Translations under genes and position numbers: made by a program
Notes under the pieces: model-generated
Seen by the model: the letters and a program-made list of their open reading frames with translations, nothing else
What the model was told of the DNA's origin: nothing
The model's database searches: none
Source of the DNA: Lasioglossum baleicum
Taxonomy: Eukaryota > Arthropoda > Insecta > Hymenoptera > Halictidae
DNA: 64,000 bases
NCBI RefSeq assembly: GCF_051020765.1
Contig: NW_027469568.1
Span: 36,099 to 100,098 of the forward strand
Reading direction: 5' to 3'
In this document: piece after piece, positions 36,701 to 49,125 of the stretch
Position numbering within the stretch: position 1 is the first letter of the stretch
How the letters are laid out: the number at the start of each line of letters is the position of its first letter

Positions 36701-38755
36701 GCATCCCACAAAACCTGCGCATGCGCATCCCACAAAACCTCCCACGTGTTTTTACTCGACTAGCCTGCGGGATGCATCCTCTCGCACGTGTTTTTGCTCG
36801 GCTAGCCTGCGGGATGCATCCTCTCGCACGTGTTTTTGCTCGACTAGCCATGCGCATCCCAAAAAACCTGCGCATGCGCATCCCACAAAACCTGCGCATG
36901 CGCATCCCACAAAACCTCGCACGTGTTTGTGCTCGACTAGCCTGCGGGATGCATCCTTTCGCACGTGTTTTTACTCGACTAGCCTGCGGGATGCATCCTC
37001 TCGCACGTGTTTTTACTCGACTAGCCTGCGGGATGCATCCTCTCGCACGTGTTTTTACTCGACTACCCTGCGGGATGCATCCTCTCGCACGTGTTTTTGC
37101 TCGACTAGCCATGCGCATCCCAAAAAACCTGCGCATGCGCATCCCACAAAACCTGCGCATGCGCATCCCACAAAACCTCGCACGTGTTTTTACTCGACTA
37201 GCCTGCAGGATGCTTCCTCTCGCACGTGTTTTTACTCGACTAGCCTGCGGGATGCATCCTCTCGCACGTGTTTTTACTCGACTACCCTGCGGGATGCATC
37301 CTCTCGCATGTGTTTTTGCTCGACTAGCCATGCGCATCCCAAAAAACCTGCGCATGCGCATCCCACAAAACCTGCGTATGCGCATCCCACAAAACCTGCG
37401 CATGCGCATCCCACAAAACCTCGCACGTGTTTTTACTCGACTAGCCTGCGGGATGCATCCTCTCGCACGTGTTTTTACTCGACTAGCCTGCGGGATGCAT
37501 CCTCTCGCACGTGTTTTTACTCGACTACCCTGCGGGATGCATCCTCTCGCACGTGTTTTGCTCGACTAGCCATGCGCATCCCATAAAACCTGCGCATGCG
37601 CATCCCACAAAACCTGCGCATGCGCATCCCACAAAACCTCGCACGTATTTTTACTCGACTAGCCTGCGGGATGCATCCTCTCGCACGTGTTTTTACTCGA
37701 CTAGCCTGCGGGATGCATCCTCTCGCACGTGTTTTTACTCGACTACCCTGCGGGATGCATCCTCTCGCACGTGTTTTTGCGCGACTAGCCTGCGGGATGC
37801 ATCCTCTCGCACGTGTTTTTGCTCGACTAGGCATGCGCATCCCAAAAAACCTGCGCATGCGCATCCCACAAAACCTGCGCATGCGCATCCCACAAAACCT
37901 CGCACGTGTTTTTACTCGACTAGCCTGCGGGATGCATCCTCTCGCACGTGTTTTTACTCGACTAGCCTGCGGGATGCATCCTCTCGCACGTGTTTTTACT
38001 CGACTAGCCTGCGGGATGCATCGTCTCGCACGTGTTTTTGCTCGACTAGCCTGCGGGATGCATCCTCTCGCACGTGTTTTTACTCGACTAGCCTGCGGGA
38101 TGCATCCTCTCGCACGTGTTTTTACTCGACTAGCCTGCGGGATGCATCCTCTTGCACGTGTTTTTACTCGACTAGCCTGCGGGATGCATCCTCTCGCACG
38201 TGTTTTTGCTCGACTAGGCATGCGCATCCCAAAAAAACTGCGCATGCGCATCCCACAAAACCTCGCACGTGTTTTTACTCGACTAGCCTGCGGGATGCAT
38301 CCTCTCGCACGTGTTTTTGCTCGACTAGCCTGCGGGATGCATCCTCTCGCACGTGTTTTTACTCGACTAGCCTGCGGGATGCATCCTCTCGCACGTGTTT
38401 TTACTCGACTAGCCTGCGGGATGCATCCTCTCGCACGTGTTTTTACTCGACTACCCTGCGGGATGCATCCTCTCGCACGTGTTTTTGCTCGACTAGCCAT
38501 GCGCATCCCAGAAAACCTGCGCATGCGCATCCCACAAAACCTCGCACGTGTTTTTACTCGACTAGCCTGCGGGATGCATCCTCTCGCACGTGTTTTTGCT
38601 CGACTAGCCTGCGGGATGCATCCTCTCGCACGTGTTTTTACTCGACTAGCCTGCGGGATGCATCCTCTCGCACGTGTTTTTACTCGACTACCCTGCGGGA
38701 TGCATCCTCTCGCACGTGTTTTTGCTCGACTAGCCTTGCGCATCCCAAAAAACCT

Positions 38756-40290
38756 GCGCATGCGCATCCCACAAAACCTGCGCATGCGCATCCCACAAAA
38801 CCTCGCACGTGTTTTTAGTCGACTAGCCTGCGGGATGCATCCTCTCGCACGTGTTTTTACTCGACTAGCCTGCGGGATGCATCCTCTCGCACGTGTTTTT
38901 ACTCGACTAGCCTGCGGGATGCATCCTCTCGCACGTGTTTTTGCTCGACTAGCCTGCGGGATGCATCCTCTCGCACGTGTTTTTGCTCGACTAGGCATGC
39001 GCATCCCAAAAAACCTGCGCATGCGCATCCCAAAAAACCTGCGCATGCGCATCCCACAAAACCTGTGCATGCGCATCCCACAAAACCTCGCACGTGTTTT
39101 TACTCGACTAGCCTGCGGGATGCATCCTCTCGCACGTGTTTTTGCTCGACTAGCCTGCGGGATGCATCCTCTCGCACGTGTTTTTGCTCGACTAGCCATG
39201 CGCATCCCAAAAAACCTGCGCATGCGCATCCCACAAAACCTCGCACGTGTTTTTACTCGACTAGCCTGCGGGATGCATCCTCTCGCACGTGTTTTTACTC
39301 GACTAGCCTGCGGGATGCATCCTCTCGCACGTGTTTTTGCTCGACTAGCCTGCGGGATGCATCCTCTCGCACGTGTTTTTGCTCGACTAGCCTGCGGGAT
39401 GCATCCTCTCGCACGTGTTTTTACTCGACTAGCCTGCAGGATGCATCCTCTCGCACGTGTTTTTACTCGACTAGCCTGCGGGATGCATCCTCTCGCACGT
39501 GTTTTTGCTGGACTACCCTGCGGGATGCATCCTCTCGCACGTGTTTTTGCTCGACTAGCCATGCGCATCCCAAAAAACCTGCGCATGCGCATCCCACAAA
39601 ACCTGCGCATGCGCATCCTACAAAACCTTGCACGTGTTTTTACTCGACTAGCCTGCGGGATGCATCCTCTCGCACGTGTTTTTGCTCGACTAGCCATGCG
39701 CATCCCAAAAAACCTGCGCATGCGCATCCCAAAAAACCTGCGCATGCGCATCCCACAAAACCTGCGCATGCGCATCCCACAAAACCTGCGCATGCGCATC
39801 CCACAAAACCTCGCACGTGTTTTTACTCGACTAGCCTGCGGGATGCATCCTCTCGCACGTGTTTTTACTCGACTAGCCTGCGGGATGCATCCTCTCGCAC
39901 GTGTTTTTACTCGACTACCCTGCGGGATGCATCCTCTCGCACGTGTTTTGCTCGACTAGCCATGCGCATCCCAAAAAACCTGCGCATGCGCATCCCAAAA
40001 AACCTGCGCATGCGCATCCCAAAAAACCTGCGCATGCGCATCCCACAAAACCTGCGTATGCGCATCCCACAAAACCTCGCACGTGTTTTTACTCGACTAG
40101 CCTGCGGGATGCATCCTCTCGCACGTGTTTTGCTCGACTAGCCATGCGCATCCCAAAAAACCTGCGCATGCGCATCCCAAAAAACCTGCGCATGCGCATC
40201 CCAAAAAACCTGCGCATGCGCATCCCACAAAACCTGCGTATGCGCATCCCACAAAACCTCGCACGTGTTTTTACTCGACTAGCCTGCGGG
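38756..40290 (+). repeat. HOR module M1, copy 3
   Basis: This matches 1-1535 at offset 38755 and also forms the right end of the second 15-kb copy. After 40143 the next block is 5B+3A (ending in a CTAGG junction at 40410) instead of a second 5B+1A block, so it joins a path that resembles 6059-6629. The change of partner near 40290 marks a recombination point in the HOR history. Confidence 0.8.
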
Positions 40291-43200
40291 ATGCATCCTC
40301 TCGCACGTGTTTTTACTCGACTAGCCTGCGGGATGCATCCTCTCGCACGTGTTTTTGCTCGACTAGCCTGCGGGATGCATCCTCTCGCACGTGTTTTTGC
40401 TCGACTAGGCATGCGCATCCCAAAAAAACTGCGCATGCGCATCCCACAAAACCTGCGCATGCGCATCCCACAAAACCTCGCACGTGTTTTTACTCGACTA
40501 GCCTGCGGGATGCATCCTCTCGCACGTGTTTTTGCTCGACTAGCCTGCGGGATGCATCCTCTCGCACGTGTTTTTACTCGACTAGCCTGCGGGATGCATC
40601 CTCTCGCACGTGTTTTTACTGGACTAGCCTGCGGGATGCATCCTCTCGCACGTGTTTTTACTCGACTACCCTGCGGGATGCATCCTCTCGCACGTGTTTT
40701 TGCTCGACTAGCCATGCGCATCCCAGAAAACCTGCTCATGCGCATCCCACAAAACCTCGCACGTGTTTTTACTCGACTAGCCTGCGGGATGCATCCTCTC
40801 GCACGTGTTTTTACTCGACTAGCCTGCAGGATGCATCCTCTCGCACGTGTTTTTACTCGACTAGCCTGCGGGATGCATCCTCTCGCACGTGTTTTTACTC
40901 GACTACCCTGCGGGATGCATCCTCTCGCACGTGTTTTTGCTCGACTAGCCATGCGCATCCCAAAAAACCTGCGCATGCGCATCCCACAAAACCTGCGCAT
41001 GCGCATCCTACAAAACCTCGCACGTGTTTTTACTCGACTAGCCTGCGGGATGCATCCTCTCGCACGTGTTTTTACTCGACTAGCCTGCAGGATGCATCCT
41101 CTCGCACGTGTTTTTACTCGACTAGCCTGCGGGATGCATCCTCTCGCACGTGTTTTTACTCGAGTAGCCTGCGGGATGCATCCTCTCGCACGTGTTTTTG
41201 CTGGACTAGCCTGCGGGATGCATCCTCTCGCACGTGTTTTTGCTCGACTAGGCATGCGCATCCCAAAAAACCTGCGCAAGCGCATCCCACAAAACCTGCG
41301 CATGCGCATCCCACAAAACCTCGCACGTGTTTTTACTCGAATAGCCTGCGGGATGCATCCTCTCGCACGTGTTTTTACTCGACTAGCCTGCGGGATGCAT
41401 CCTCTCGCACGTGTTTTTACTCGACTAGCCTGCGGGATGCATCCTCTCGCACGTGTTTTTACTCGACTAGCCTGCGGGATGCATCCTCTCGCACGTGTTT
41501 TTGCTCGACTAGCCTGCGGGATGCATCCTCTCGCACGTGTTTTTGCTCGACTAGCCTGCGGGATGCATCCTCTCGCACGTGTTTTTACTCGACTAGCCTG
41601 CAGGATGCATCCTCTCGCACGTGTTTTTACTCGACTAGCCTGCGGGATGCATCCTCTCGCACGTGTTTTTGCTCGACTAGCCATGCGCATCCCAAAAAAC
41701 CTGCGCATGCGCATCCCACAAAACCTGCGCATGCGCATCCCACAAAACCTCGCACGTGTTTTTACTCGACTAGCCTCCGGGATGCATCCTCTCGCACGTG
41801 TTTTTACTCGACTAGCCTGCGGGATGCATCCTCTCGCACGTGTTTTTACTCAACTAGCCTGCAGGATGCATCCTCTCGCACGTGTTTTTACTCGACTAGC
41901 CTGCGGGATGCATCCTCTCGCACGTGTTTTTACTCGACTACCCTGCGGATGCATCCTCTCGCACGTGTTTTTGCTCGACTAGCCATGCGCATCCCAAAAA
42001 ACCTGCGCATGCGCATCCACAAAACCTGCGCATGCCACATCCTACAAAACCTCGCACGTGTTTTTACTCGACTAGCCTGCGGGATGCATCCTCTCGCACG
42101 TGTTTTTACTCGACTAGCCTGCAGGATGCATCCTCCCGCACGTGTTTTTACTCGACTAGCCTGCGGGATGCATCCTCTCGCACGTGTTTTTACTCGAGTA
42201 GCCTGCGGGATGCATCCTCTCGCACGTGTTTTTGCTGGACTAGCCTGCGGGATGCTCCTCTCGCACGTGTTTTTGCTCGACTAGGCATGCGCATCCAAAA
42301 AACCTGCGCATGCGCATCCCACAAAAACCTGCGCATGCGCATCCACAAAACCTCGCACGTGTTTTTGCTCGACTAGCCTGCGGGATGCATCCTCTCGCAC
42401 GTGTTTTTGCTCGACTAGCCTGCGGGATGCATCCTCTCGCACGTGTTTTTACTCGACTAGCCTGCAGGATGCATCCTCTCGCACGTGTTTGTGCTCGAGT
42501 AGCCTGCGGGATGCATCCTCTCGCACGTGTTTTTTGCTCGACTAGCCTGCGGGATGCATCCTCTCGCACGTGTTTTTGCTCGACTAGCCTGCGGGATGCA
42601 TCCTCTCGCACGTGTTTTTGCTCGACTAGCCTGCGGGATGCATCCTCTCGCCACATGTTTTTACTCGACTAGCCTGCGGGATGCAGTCCTCTCGCACGTG
42701 TTTTTACTCGACTAGCCTGCGGGATGCATCCTCTCGCACGTGTTTTTTTACTCGACTACCCTGCGGGATGCATCCTCTCGCACGTGTTTTTGCTCGACTA
42801 GCCATGCGCATCCCAAAAAACCTGCGCATGCGCATCCCACAAAACCTGCGCATGCGCATCCCACAAAACCCCTCCGCCACGGTGTGTTTTTACTCGACTA
42901 GCCTGCGGGATGCATCCTCTCGCACGTGTTTGTGCTCGACTAGCCTGCGGGATGCATCTCTCGCACGTGTTTTTTACTCGACTAGCTGCGGGATGCATCC
43001 TCTCGCACGTGTTTTTACTCGACTAGCCTGCGGGATGCATCCTCTCGCACGTGGTTTTTACTCGACTAGCCTGCAGGATGCATCCTCCCGCACGTGTTTG
43101 TGCTCGAGTAGCCTGCGGGATGCATCCTCTCGCACATGTTTTTACTCGACTAGCCTGCGGGATTGCATCCTCTCGCACGTGTTTTTGCTCGACTAGGCAT

Positions 43201-43934
43201 GCGCATCCAAAAAAACCTGCGCATGCGCATCCCACAAAACCTCGCACGTGTTTTTACTCGACTAGCCTGCGGGATGCATCCTCTCGCACGTGTTTTTGCT
43301 CGACTAGCCTGCGGGATGCATCCTCTCGCACGTGTTTTTACTCGACTAGCCTGCGGGATGCATCCTCTCGCACGTGTTTTTGCTCGACTAGCCATGCGCA
43401 TCCCAAAAAACCTGCGCATGCGCATCCCACAAAACCTCGCACGTGTTTTTACTCGACTAGCCTGCGGGATGCATCCTCTCGCACGTGTTTGTGCTCGACT
43501 AGCCTGCGGGATGCATCCTCTCGCACGTGTTTTTACTCGACTAGCCTGCGGGATGCATCCTCTCGCACGTGTTTTTACTCGACTACCCTGCGGGATGCAT
43601 CCTCTCGCACGTGTTTTTGCTCGACTAGCCATGCGCATCCCAAAAAACCTGCGCATGCGCATCCCACAAAACCTCGCACGTGTTTTTACTCGACTAGCCT
43701 GCGGGATGCATCCTCTCGCACGTGTTTTTACTCGACTAGCCTGCGGGATGCATCCTCTCGCACGTGTTTTTACTCGACTACCCTGCGGGATGCATCCTCT
43801 CGCACGTGTTTTTGCTCGACTAGCCATGCGCATCCCAGAAAACCTGCGCATGCGCATCCCACAAAACCTCGCACGTGTTTTTACTCGACTACCCTGCGGG
43901 ATGCATCCTCTCGCACGTGTTTTGCTCGACTAGC
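40291..43934 (+). repeat. Mosaic region with the highest density of irregular monomers
   Basis: Regular blocks (starts 40410, 40713, 40950) lead into blocks with GCTGGAC, CTCGAATAG and CTCCGGG variants. From 41947 to 43210 monomers carry many single-base gains and losses, including CTGCGGATGC, CATCCACAAAA, GCATGCCACATCC, T7 tracts, GATGCAGTCC, and a badly disturbed A start near 42870-42886. From 43211 the monomers are regular again, with a G-marked block near 43819. No non-satellite sequence is inserted. Confidence 0.75.
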
Positions 43935-46900
43935 CATGCGCATCCCATAAAACCTGCGCATGCGCATCCCACAAAACCTGCGCATGCGCATCCCACAAAA
44001 CCTGCGCATGCGCATCCCACAAAACCTCGCACGTATTTTTACTCGACTAGCCTGCGGGATGCATCCTCTCGCACGTGTTTTTACTCGACTACCCTGCGGG
44101 ATGCATCCTCTCGCACGTGTTTTTGCGCGACTAGCCTGCGGGATGCATCCTCTCGCACGTGTTTTTGCTCGACTAGGCATGCGCATCCCAAAAAACCTGC
44201 GCATGCGCATCCCACAAAACCTGCGCATGCGCATCCCACAAAACCTCGCACGTGTTTTTACTCGACTAGCCTGCGGGATGCATCCTCTCGCACGTGTTTT
44301 TACTCGATTAGCCTGCGGGATGCATCCTCTCGCACGTGTTTCTACTCGACTAGCCTGCGGGATGCATCGTCTCGCACGTGTTTTTGCTCGACTAGCCTGC
44401 GGGATGCATCCTCTCGCACGTGTTTTTACTCGACTAGCCTGCGGGATTCATCCTCTTGCACGTGTTTTTACTCGACTAGCCTGCGGGATGCATCCTCTCG
44501 CACGTGTTTTTGCTCGACTAGCCATGCGCATCCCAAAAAACCTGCGCATGCGCATCCCAAAAAACCTGCGCATGCGCATCCCACAAAACCTGCGCATGCG
44601 CATCCCACAAAACCTCGCACGTGTTTTTACTCGACTAGCCTGCGGGATGCATCCACTCGCACGTGTTTTTACTCGACTAGCCTGCGGGATGCATCCTCTC
44701 GCACGTGTTTTTACTCGACTACCCTGCGGGATGCATCCTCTCGCACGTGTTTTGCTCGACTAGCCATGCGCATCCCAAAAAACCTGCGCATGCGCATCCC
44801 AAAAAACCTGCGCATGCGCATCCCAAAAAACCTGCGCATGCGCATCCCACAAAACCTGCGTATGCGCATCCCACAAAACCTCGCACGTGTTTTTACTCGA
44901 CTAGCCTGCGGGATGCATCCTCTCGCACGTGTTTGCTCGACTAGCCATGCGCATCCCAAAAAACCTGCGCATGCGCATCCCAAAAAACCTGCGCATGCGC
45001 ATCCCAAAAAACCTGCGCATGCGCATCCCACAAAACCTGCGTATGCGCATCCCACAAAACCTCGCACGTGTTTTTACTCGACTAGCCTGCGGGATGCATC
45101 ATCTCGCACGTGTTTTTTACTCGACTAGCCTGCGGGATGCATCCTCTCGCACGTGTTTTTTGCTCGACTAGCCTGCGGGATGCATCCTCTCGCACGTGTT
45201 TTTGCTCGACTAGGCATGCGCATCCCAAAAAAACTGCGCATGCGCATCCCACAAAACCTGCGCATGCGCATCCCACAAAACCTCGCACGTGTTTTTACTC
45301 GACTAGCCTGCGGGATGCATCCTCTCGCACGTGTTTTTTGCTCGACTAGCCTGCGGGATGCATCCTCTCGCACGTGTTTTTACTCGACTAGCCTGCGGGA
45401 TGCTTCCTCTCGCACGTGTTTTTACTCGACTAGCCTGCGGGATGCATCCTCTCGCACGTGTTTTTACTCGACTACCCTGCGGGATGCATCCTCTCGCACG
45501 TGTTTTTTGCTCGACTAGCCATGCGCATCCCAGAAAACTGCGCATGCGCATCCCACAAAAACCTCGCACGTGTTTTTACTCGACTAGCCTGCGGGATGCA
45601 TCCTCTCGCACGTGTTTTTTGCTCGACTAGCCTGCGGGATGCATCCTCTCGCACGTGTTTTTACTCGACTAGCCTGCGGGATGCATCCTCTCGCACGTGT
45701 TTTTACTCGACTACCCTGCGGGATGCATCCTCTCGCACGTGTTTTTTGCTCGACTAGCCTTGCGCATCCCAAAAAACGTGCGCAATGCGCATCCCACAAA
45801 ACCTCGCACGTGTTTTTACTCGACTAGCCTGCGGGATGCATCCTCTCGCACCGTGTTTGTGCTCGACTAGCCTGCGGGATGCATCCTCTCGCACGTGTTT
45901 TTACTCGACTAGCCTGCGGGATGCATCCTCTCGCACGTGTTTTTACTCGACTACCCTGCGGGATGCATCCTCTCGCACGTGTTTTTGCTCGACTAGCCAT
46001 GCGCATCCCAAAAAACCTGCGCATGCGCATCCCACAAAACCTCGCACGTGTTTTTACTCGACTAGCCTGCGGGATGCATCCTCTCGCACGTGTTTTTGCT
46101 CGACTAGCCTGCGGGATGCATCCTCTCGCACGTGTTTTTGCTCGACTAGGCATGCGCATCCCAAAAAACCTGCGCATGCGCATCCCACAAAACCTGTGCA
46201 TGCGCATCCCACAAAACCTCGCACGTGTTTTTACTCGACTAGCCTGCGGGATGCATCCTCTCGCACGTGTTTTTACGTGTTTTTGCTCGACTAGCCTGCG
46301 GGATGCATCCTCTCGCACGTGTTTTTGCTCGACTAGCCATGCGCATCCCAAAAAACCTGCGCATGCGCATCCCACAAAACCTCGCACGTGTTTTTACTCG
46401 ACTAGCCTGCGGGATGCATCCTCTCGCACGTGTTTTTACTCGACTAGCCTGCGGGATGCATCCTCTCGCACGTGTTTCTGCTCGACTAGCCTGCGGGATG
46501 CATCCTCTCGCACGTGTTTTTGCTCGACTAGCCTGCGGGATGCATCCTCTCGCACGTGTTTTTACTCGACTAGCCTGCAGGATGCATCCTCTCGCACGTG
46601 TTTTTACTCGACTAGCCTGCGGGATGCATCCTCTCGCACGTGTTTTTGCTGGACTACCCTGCGGGATGCATCCTCTCGCACGTGTTTTTGCTCGACTAGC
46701 CATGCGCATCCCAAAAAACCTGCGCATGCGCATCCCACAAAACCTGCGCATGCGCATCCTACAAAACCTCGCACGTGTTTTTACTCGACTAGCCTGCGGG
46801 ATGCATCCTCTCGCACGTGTTTTTACTCGACTAGCCTGCAGGATGCATCCTCTCGCACGTGTTTTTACTCGACTAGCCTGCGGGATGCATCCTCTCGCAC

Positions 46901-46950
46901 GTGTTTTTACTCGACTAGCCTGCGGGATGCATCCTCTCGCACGGGTTTTT
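43935..46950 (+). repeat. HOR segment paralogous to 5005-8043, with many indels
   Basis: It starts with a TAA-marked block (43935) and follows the block order of 5005-8043. From about 44934 it has a T3 tract, then repeated T6 tracts (near 45113, 45156, 45334, 45502, 45615 and 45740), extra A in CACAAAAACC and missing C in GAAAACTG. Near 46262-46285 an A is collapsed so that CACGTGTTTTTA runs directly into CGTGTTTTTGC, a loss of about 31 bp. It is the same satellite; the differences are mostly homopolymer length. Confidence 0.7.
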
Positions 46951-49125
46951 GCTCGACTAGCCATGCGCATCCCAAAAAACCTGCGCATGCGCATTCCAAA
47001 AAACCTCGCACGTGTTTTTACTCGACTAGCCTGCGGGATGCATCCTCTCGCACGTGTTTTTACTCGACTAGCCTGCGGGATGCATCCTCTCGCACGTGTT
47101 TTTTGCTCGACTACCCATGCGCATCCCAAAAAACCTGCGCATGCGCATCCCACAAAACCTGCGCATGCGCATCCCACAAAACCTCGCACGTGTTTTTACT
47201 CGACTAGCCTGCGGGATGCATCCTCTCGCACGTGTTTTTACTCGACTAGCCTGCGGGATGCATCCTCTCGCACGTGTTTTTACTCGACTAGCCTGCGGGA
47301 TGCATCCTCTCGCACGTGTTTTTGCTCGACTAGCCTGCGGGATGCATCCTCTCGCACGTGTTTTTGCTCGACTAGGCATGCGCATCCCAAAAAACCTGCG
47401 CATGCGCATCCCAAAAAACCTGCGCATGCGCATCCCACAAAACCTGCGCATGCGCATCCCACAAAACCTCGCACGTGTTTTTACTCGACTAGCCTGCGGG
47501 ATGCATCCTCTCGCACGTGTTTTTACTCGACTAGCCTGCGGGATGCATCCTCTCGCACGTGTTTTTACTCGACTAGCCTGCAGGATGCATCCTCTCGCAC
47601 GTGTTTTTACTCGACTAGCCTGCGGGATGCATCCTCTCGCACGTGTTTTTACTCGACTAGCCTGCAGGATGCATCCTCTCGCACGTGTTTTTACTCGACT
47701 AGCCTGCGGGATGCATCCTCTCGCACGTGTTTTTACTCGAGTAGCCTGCGGGATGCATCCTCTCGCACGTGTTTTTGCTGGACTAGCCTGCGGGATGCAT
47801 CCTCTCGCACGTGTTTTTGCTCGACTAGGCATGCGCATCCCAAAAAACCTGCGCATGCGCATCCCACAAATCCTGCGCATGCGCATCCCACAAAACCTCG
47901 CACGTGTTTTTACTCGAATAGCCTGCGGGATGCATCCTCTCGCACGTGTTTTTACTCGACTAGCCTGCGGGATGCATCCTCTCGCACGTGTTTTTACTCG
48001 ACTAGCCTGCGGGATGCATCCTCTCGCACGTGTTTTTACTCGACTAGCCTGCGGGATGCATCCTCTCGCACGTGTTTTTGCTCGACTAGCCTGCGGGATG
48101 CATCCTCTCGCACGTGTTTTTGCTCGACTAGCCTGCGGGATGCATCCTCTCGCACGTGTTTTTACTCGACTAGCCTGCAGGATGCATCCTCTCGCACGTG
48201 TTTTTACTCGACTAGCCTGCGGGATGCATCCTCTCGCACGTGTTTTTGCTCGACTAGCCATGCGCATCCCAAAAAACCTGCGCATGCGCATCCCACAAAA
48301 CCTGCGCATGCGCATCCCACAAAACCTCGCTCGTGTTTTTGCTCGACTAGCCTGCGGGATGCATCCTCTCGCACGTGTTTTTGCTCGACTAGCCTGCGGG
48401 ATGCATCCTCTCGCACGTGTTTTTACTCGACTAGCCTGCAGGATGCATCCTCTCGCACGTGTTTGTGCTCGAGTAGCCTGCGGGATGCATCCTCTCGCAC
48501 GTGTTTTTACTCGACTAGCCTGCGGGATGCATCCTCTCGCACGTGGTTTTGCTGGACTAGCCTGCGGGATGCATCCTCTCGCACGTGTTTTTGCTCGACT
48601 AGGCATGCGCATCCCAAAAAACCTGCGCATGCGCATCCCACAAAACCTGCGCATGCGCATACCACAAAACCTCGCACGTGTTTTTACTCGACTAGCCTGC
48701 GGGATGCATCCTCTCGCACGTGTTTTTACTCGACTAGCCTGCAGGATGCATCCTCTCGCACGTGTTTTTACTCGACTAGCCTGCGGGATGCATCCTCTCG
48801 CACGTGTTTTTACTCGAGTAGCCTGCGGGATGCATCCTCTCGCACGTGTTTTTGCTGGACTAGCCTGCGGGATGCATCCTCTCGCACGTGTTTTTGCTCG
48901 ACTAGGCATGCGCATCCCAAAAAACCTGCGCATGCGCATCCCACAAAACCTGCGCATGCGCATCCCACAAAACCTCGCACGTGTTTTTACTCGAATAGCC
49001 TGCGGGATGCATCCTCTCGCACGTGTTTTTACTCGACTAGCCTGCGGGATGCATCCTCTCGCACGTGTTTTTACTCGACTAGCCTGCGGGATGCATCCTC
49101 TCGCACGTGTTTTTGCTCGACTAGC
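46951..49125 (+). repeat. HOR lead-in to the 1452-bp family
   Basis: This stretch contains 3B and 4B blocks with CTAGG junctions, A units with CTCGAATAGCC (near 47915 and 48984), CTCGAG and GCTGGAC. It shares these in order with the 2.75-kb variant unit at 53575-56324. Unusual monomers include CACAAATCC (near 47871), CCTCGCTCGTG (near 48330), CACGTGGTTTTGCTGG (near 48545) and GCATACCACAAAA (near 48658). Only A and B material is present. Confidence 0.75.

Larger units (their letters stand above)
24986..39779 (+). repeat. Large 14-15 kb segmental repeat, copy 2
   Basis: This is the partner of 10791-24779. It is 805 bp longer: the 789-bp insertion and the 18-bp block swap add 807, and four one-base indels in copy 1 take off 2. 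It contains TAA anchors at 31378, 33735 and 37571, matching 16394, 18733 and 22569. The 33735-37570 part is the same length as 18733-22568 and appears identical except for two adjacent bases at 37067-37068. Such similarity over a satellite means a very recent duplication or an assembly-level duplication. Confidence 0.88.

Noticed and set aside
42868..42886. Possible non-satellite insertion (CCCCTCCGCCACGGTGTG)
   Set aside because: It aligns to the normal B-to-A boundary with several single-base insertions and lies inside the error-rich island, so it is a disturbed monomer and not foreign DNA.
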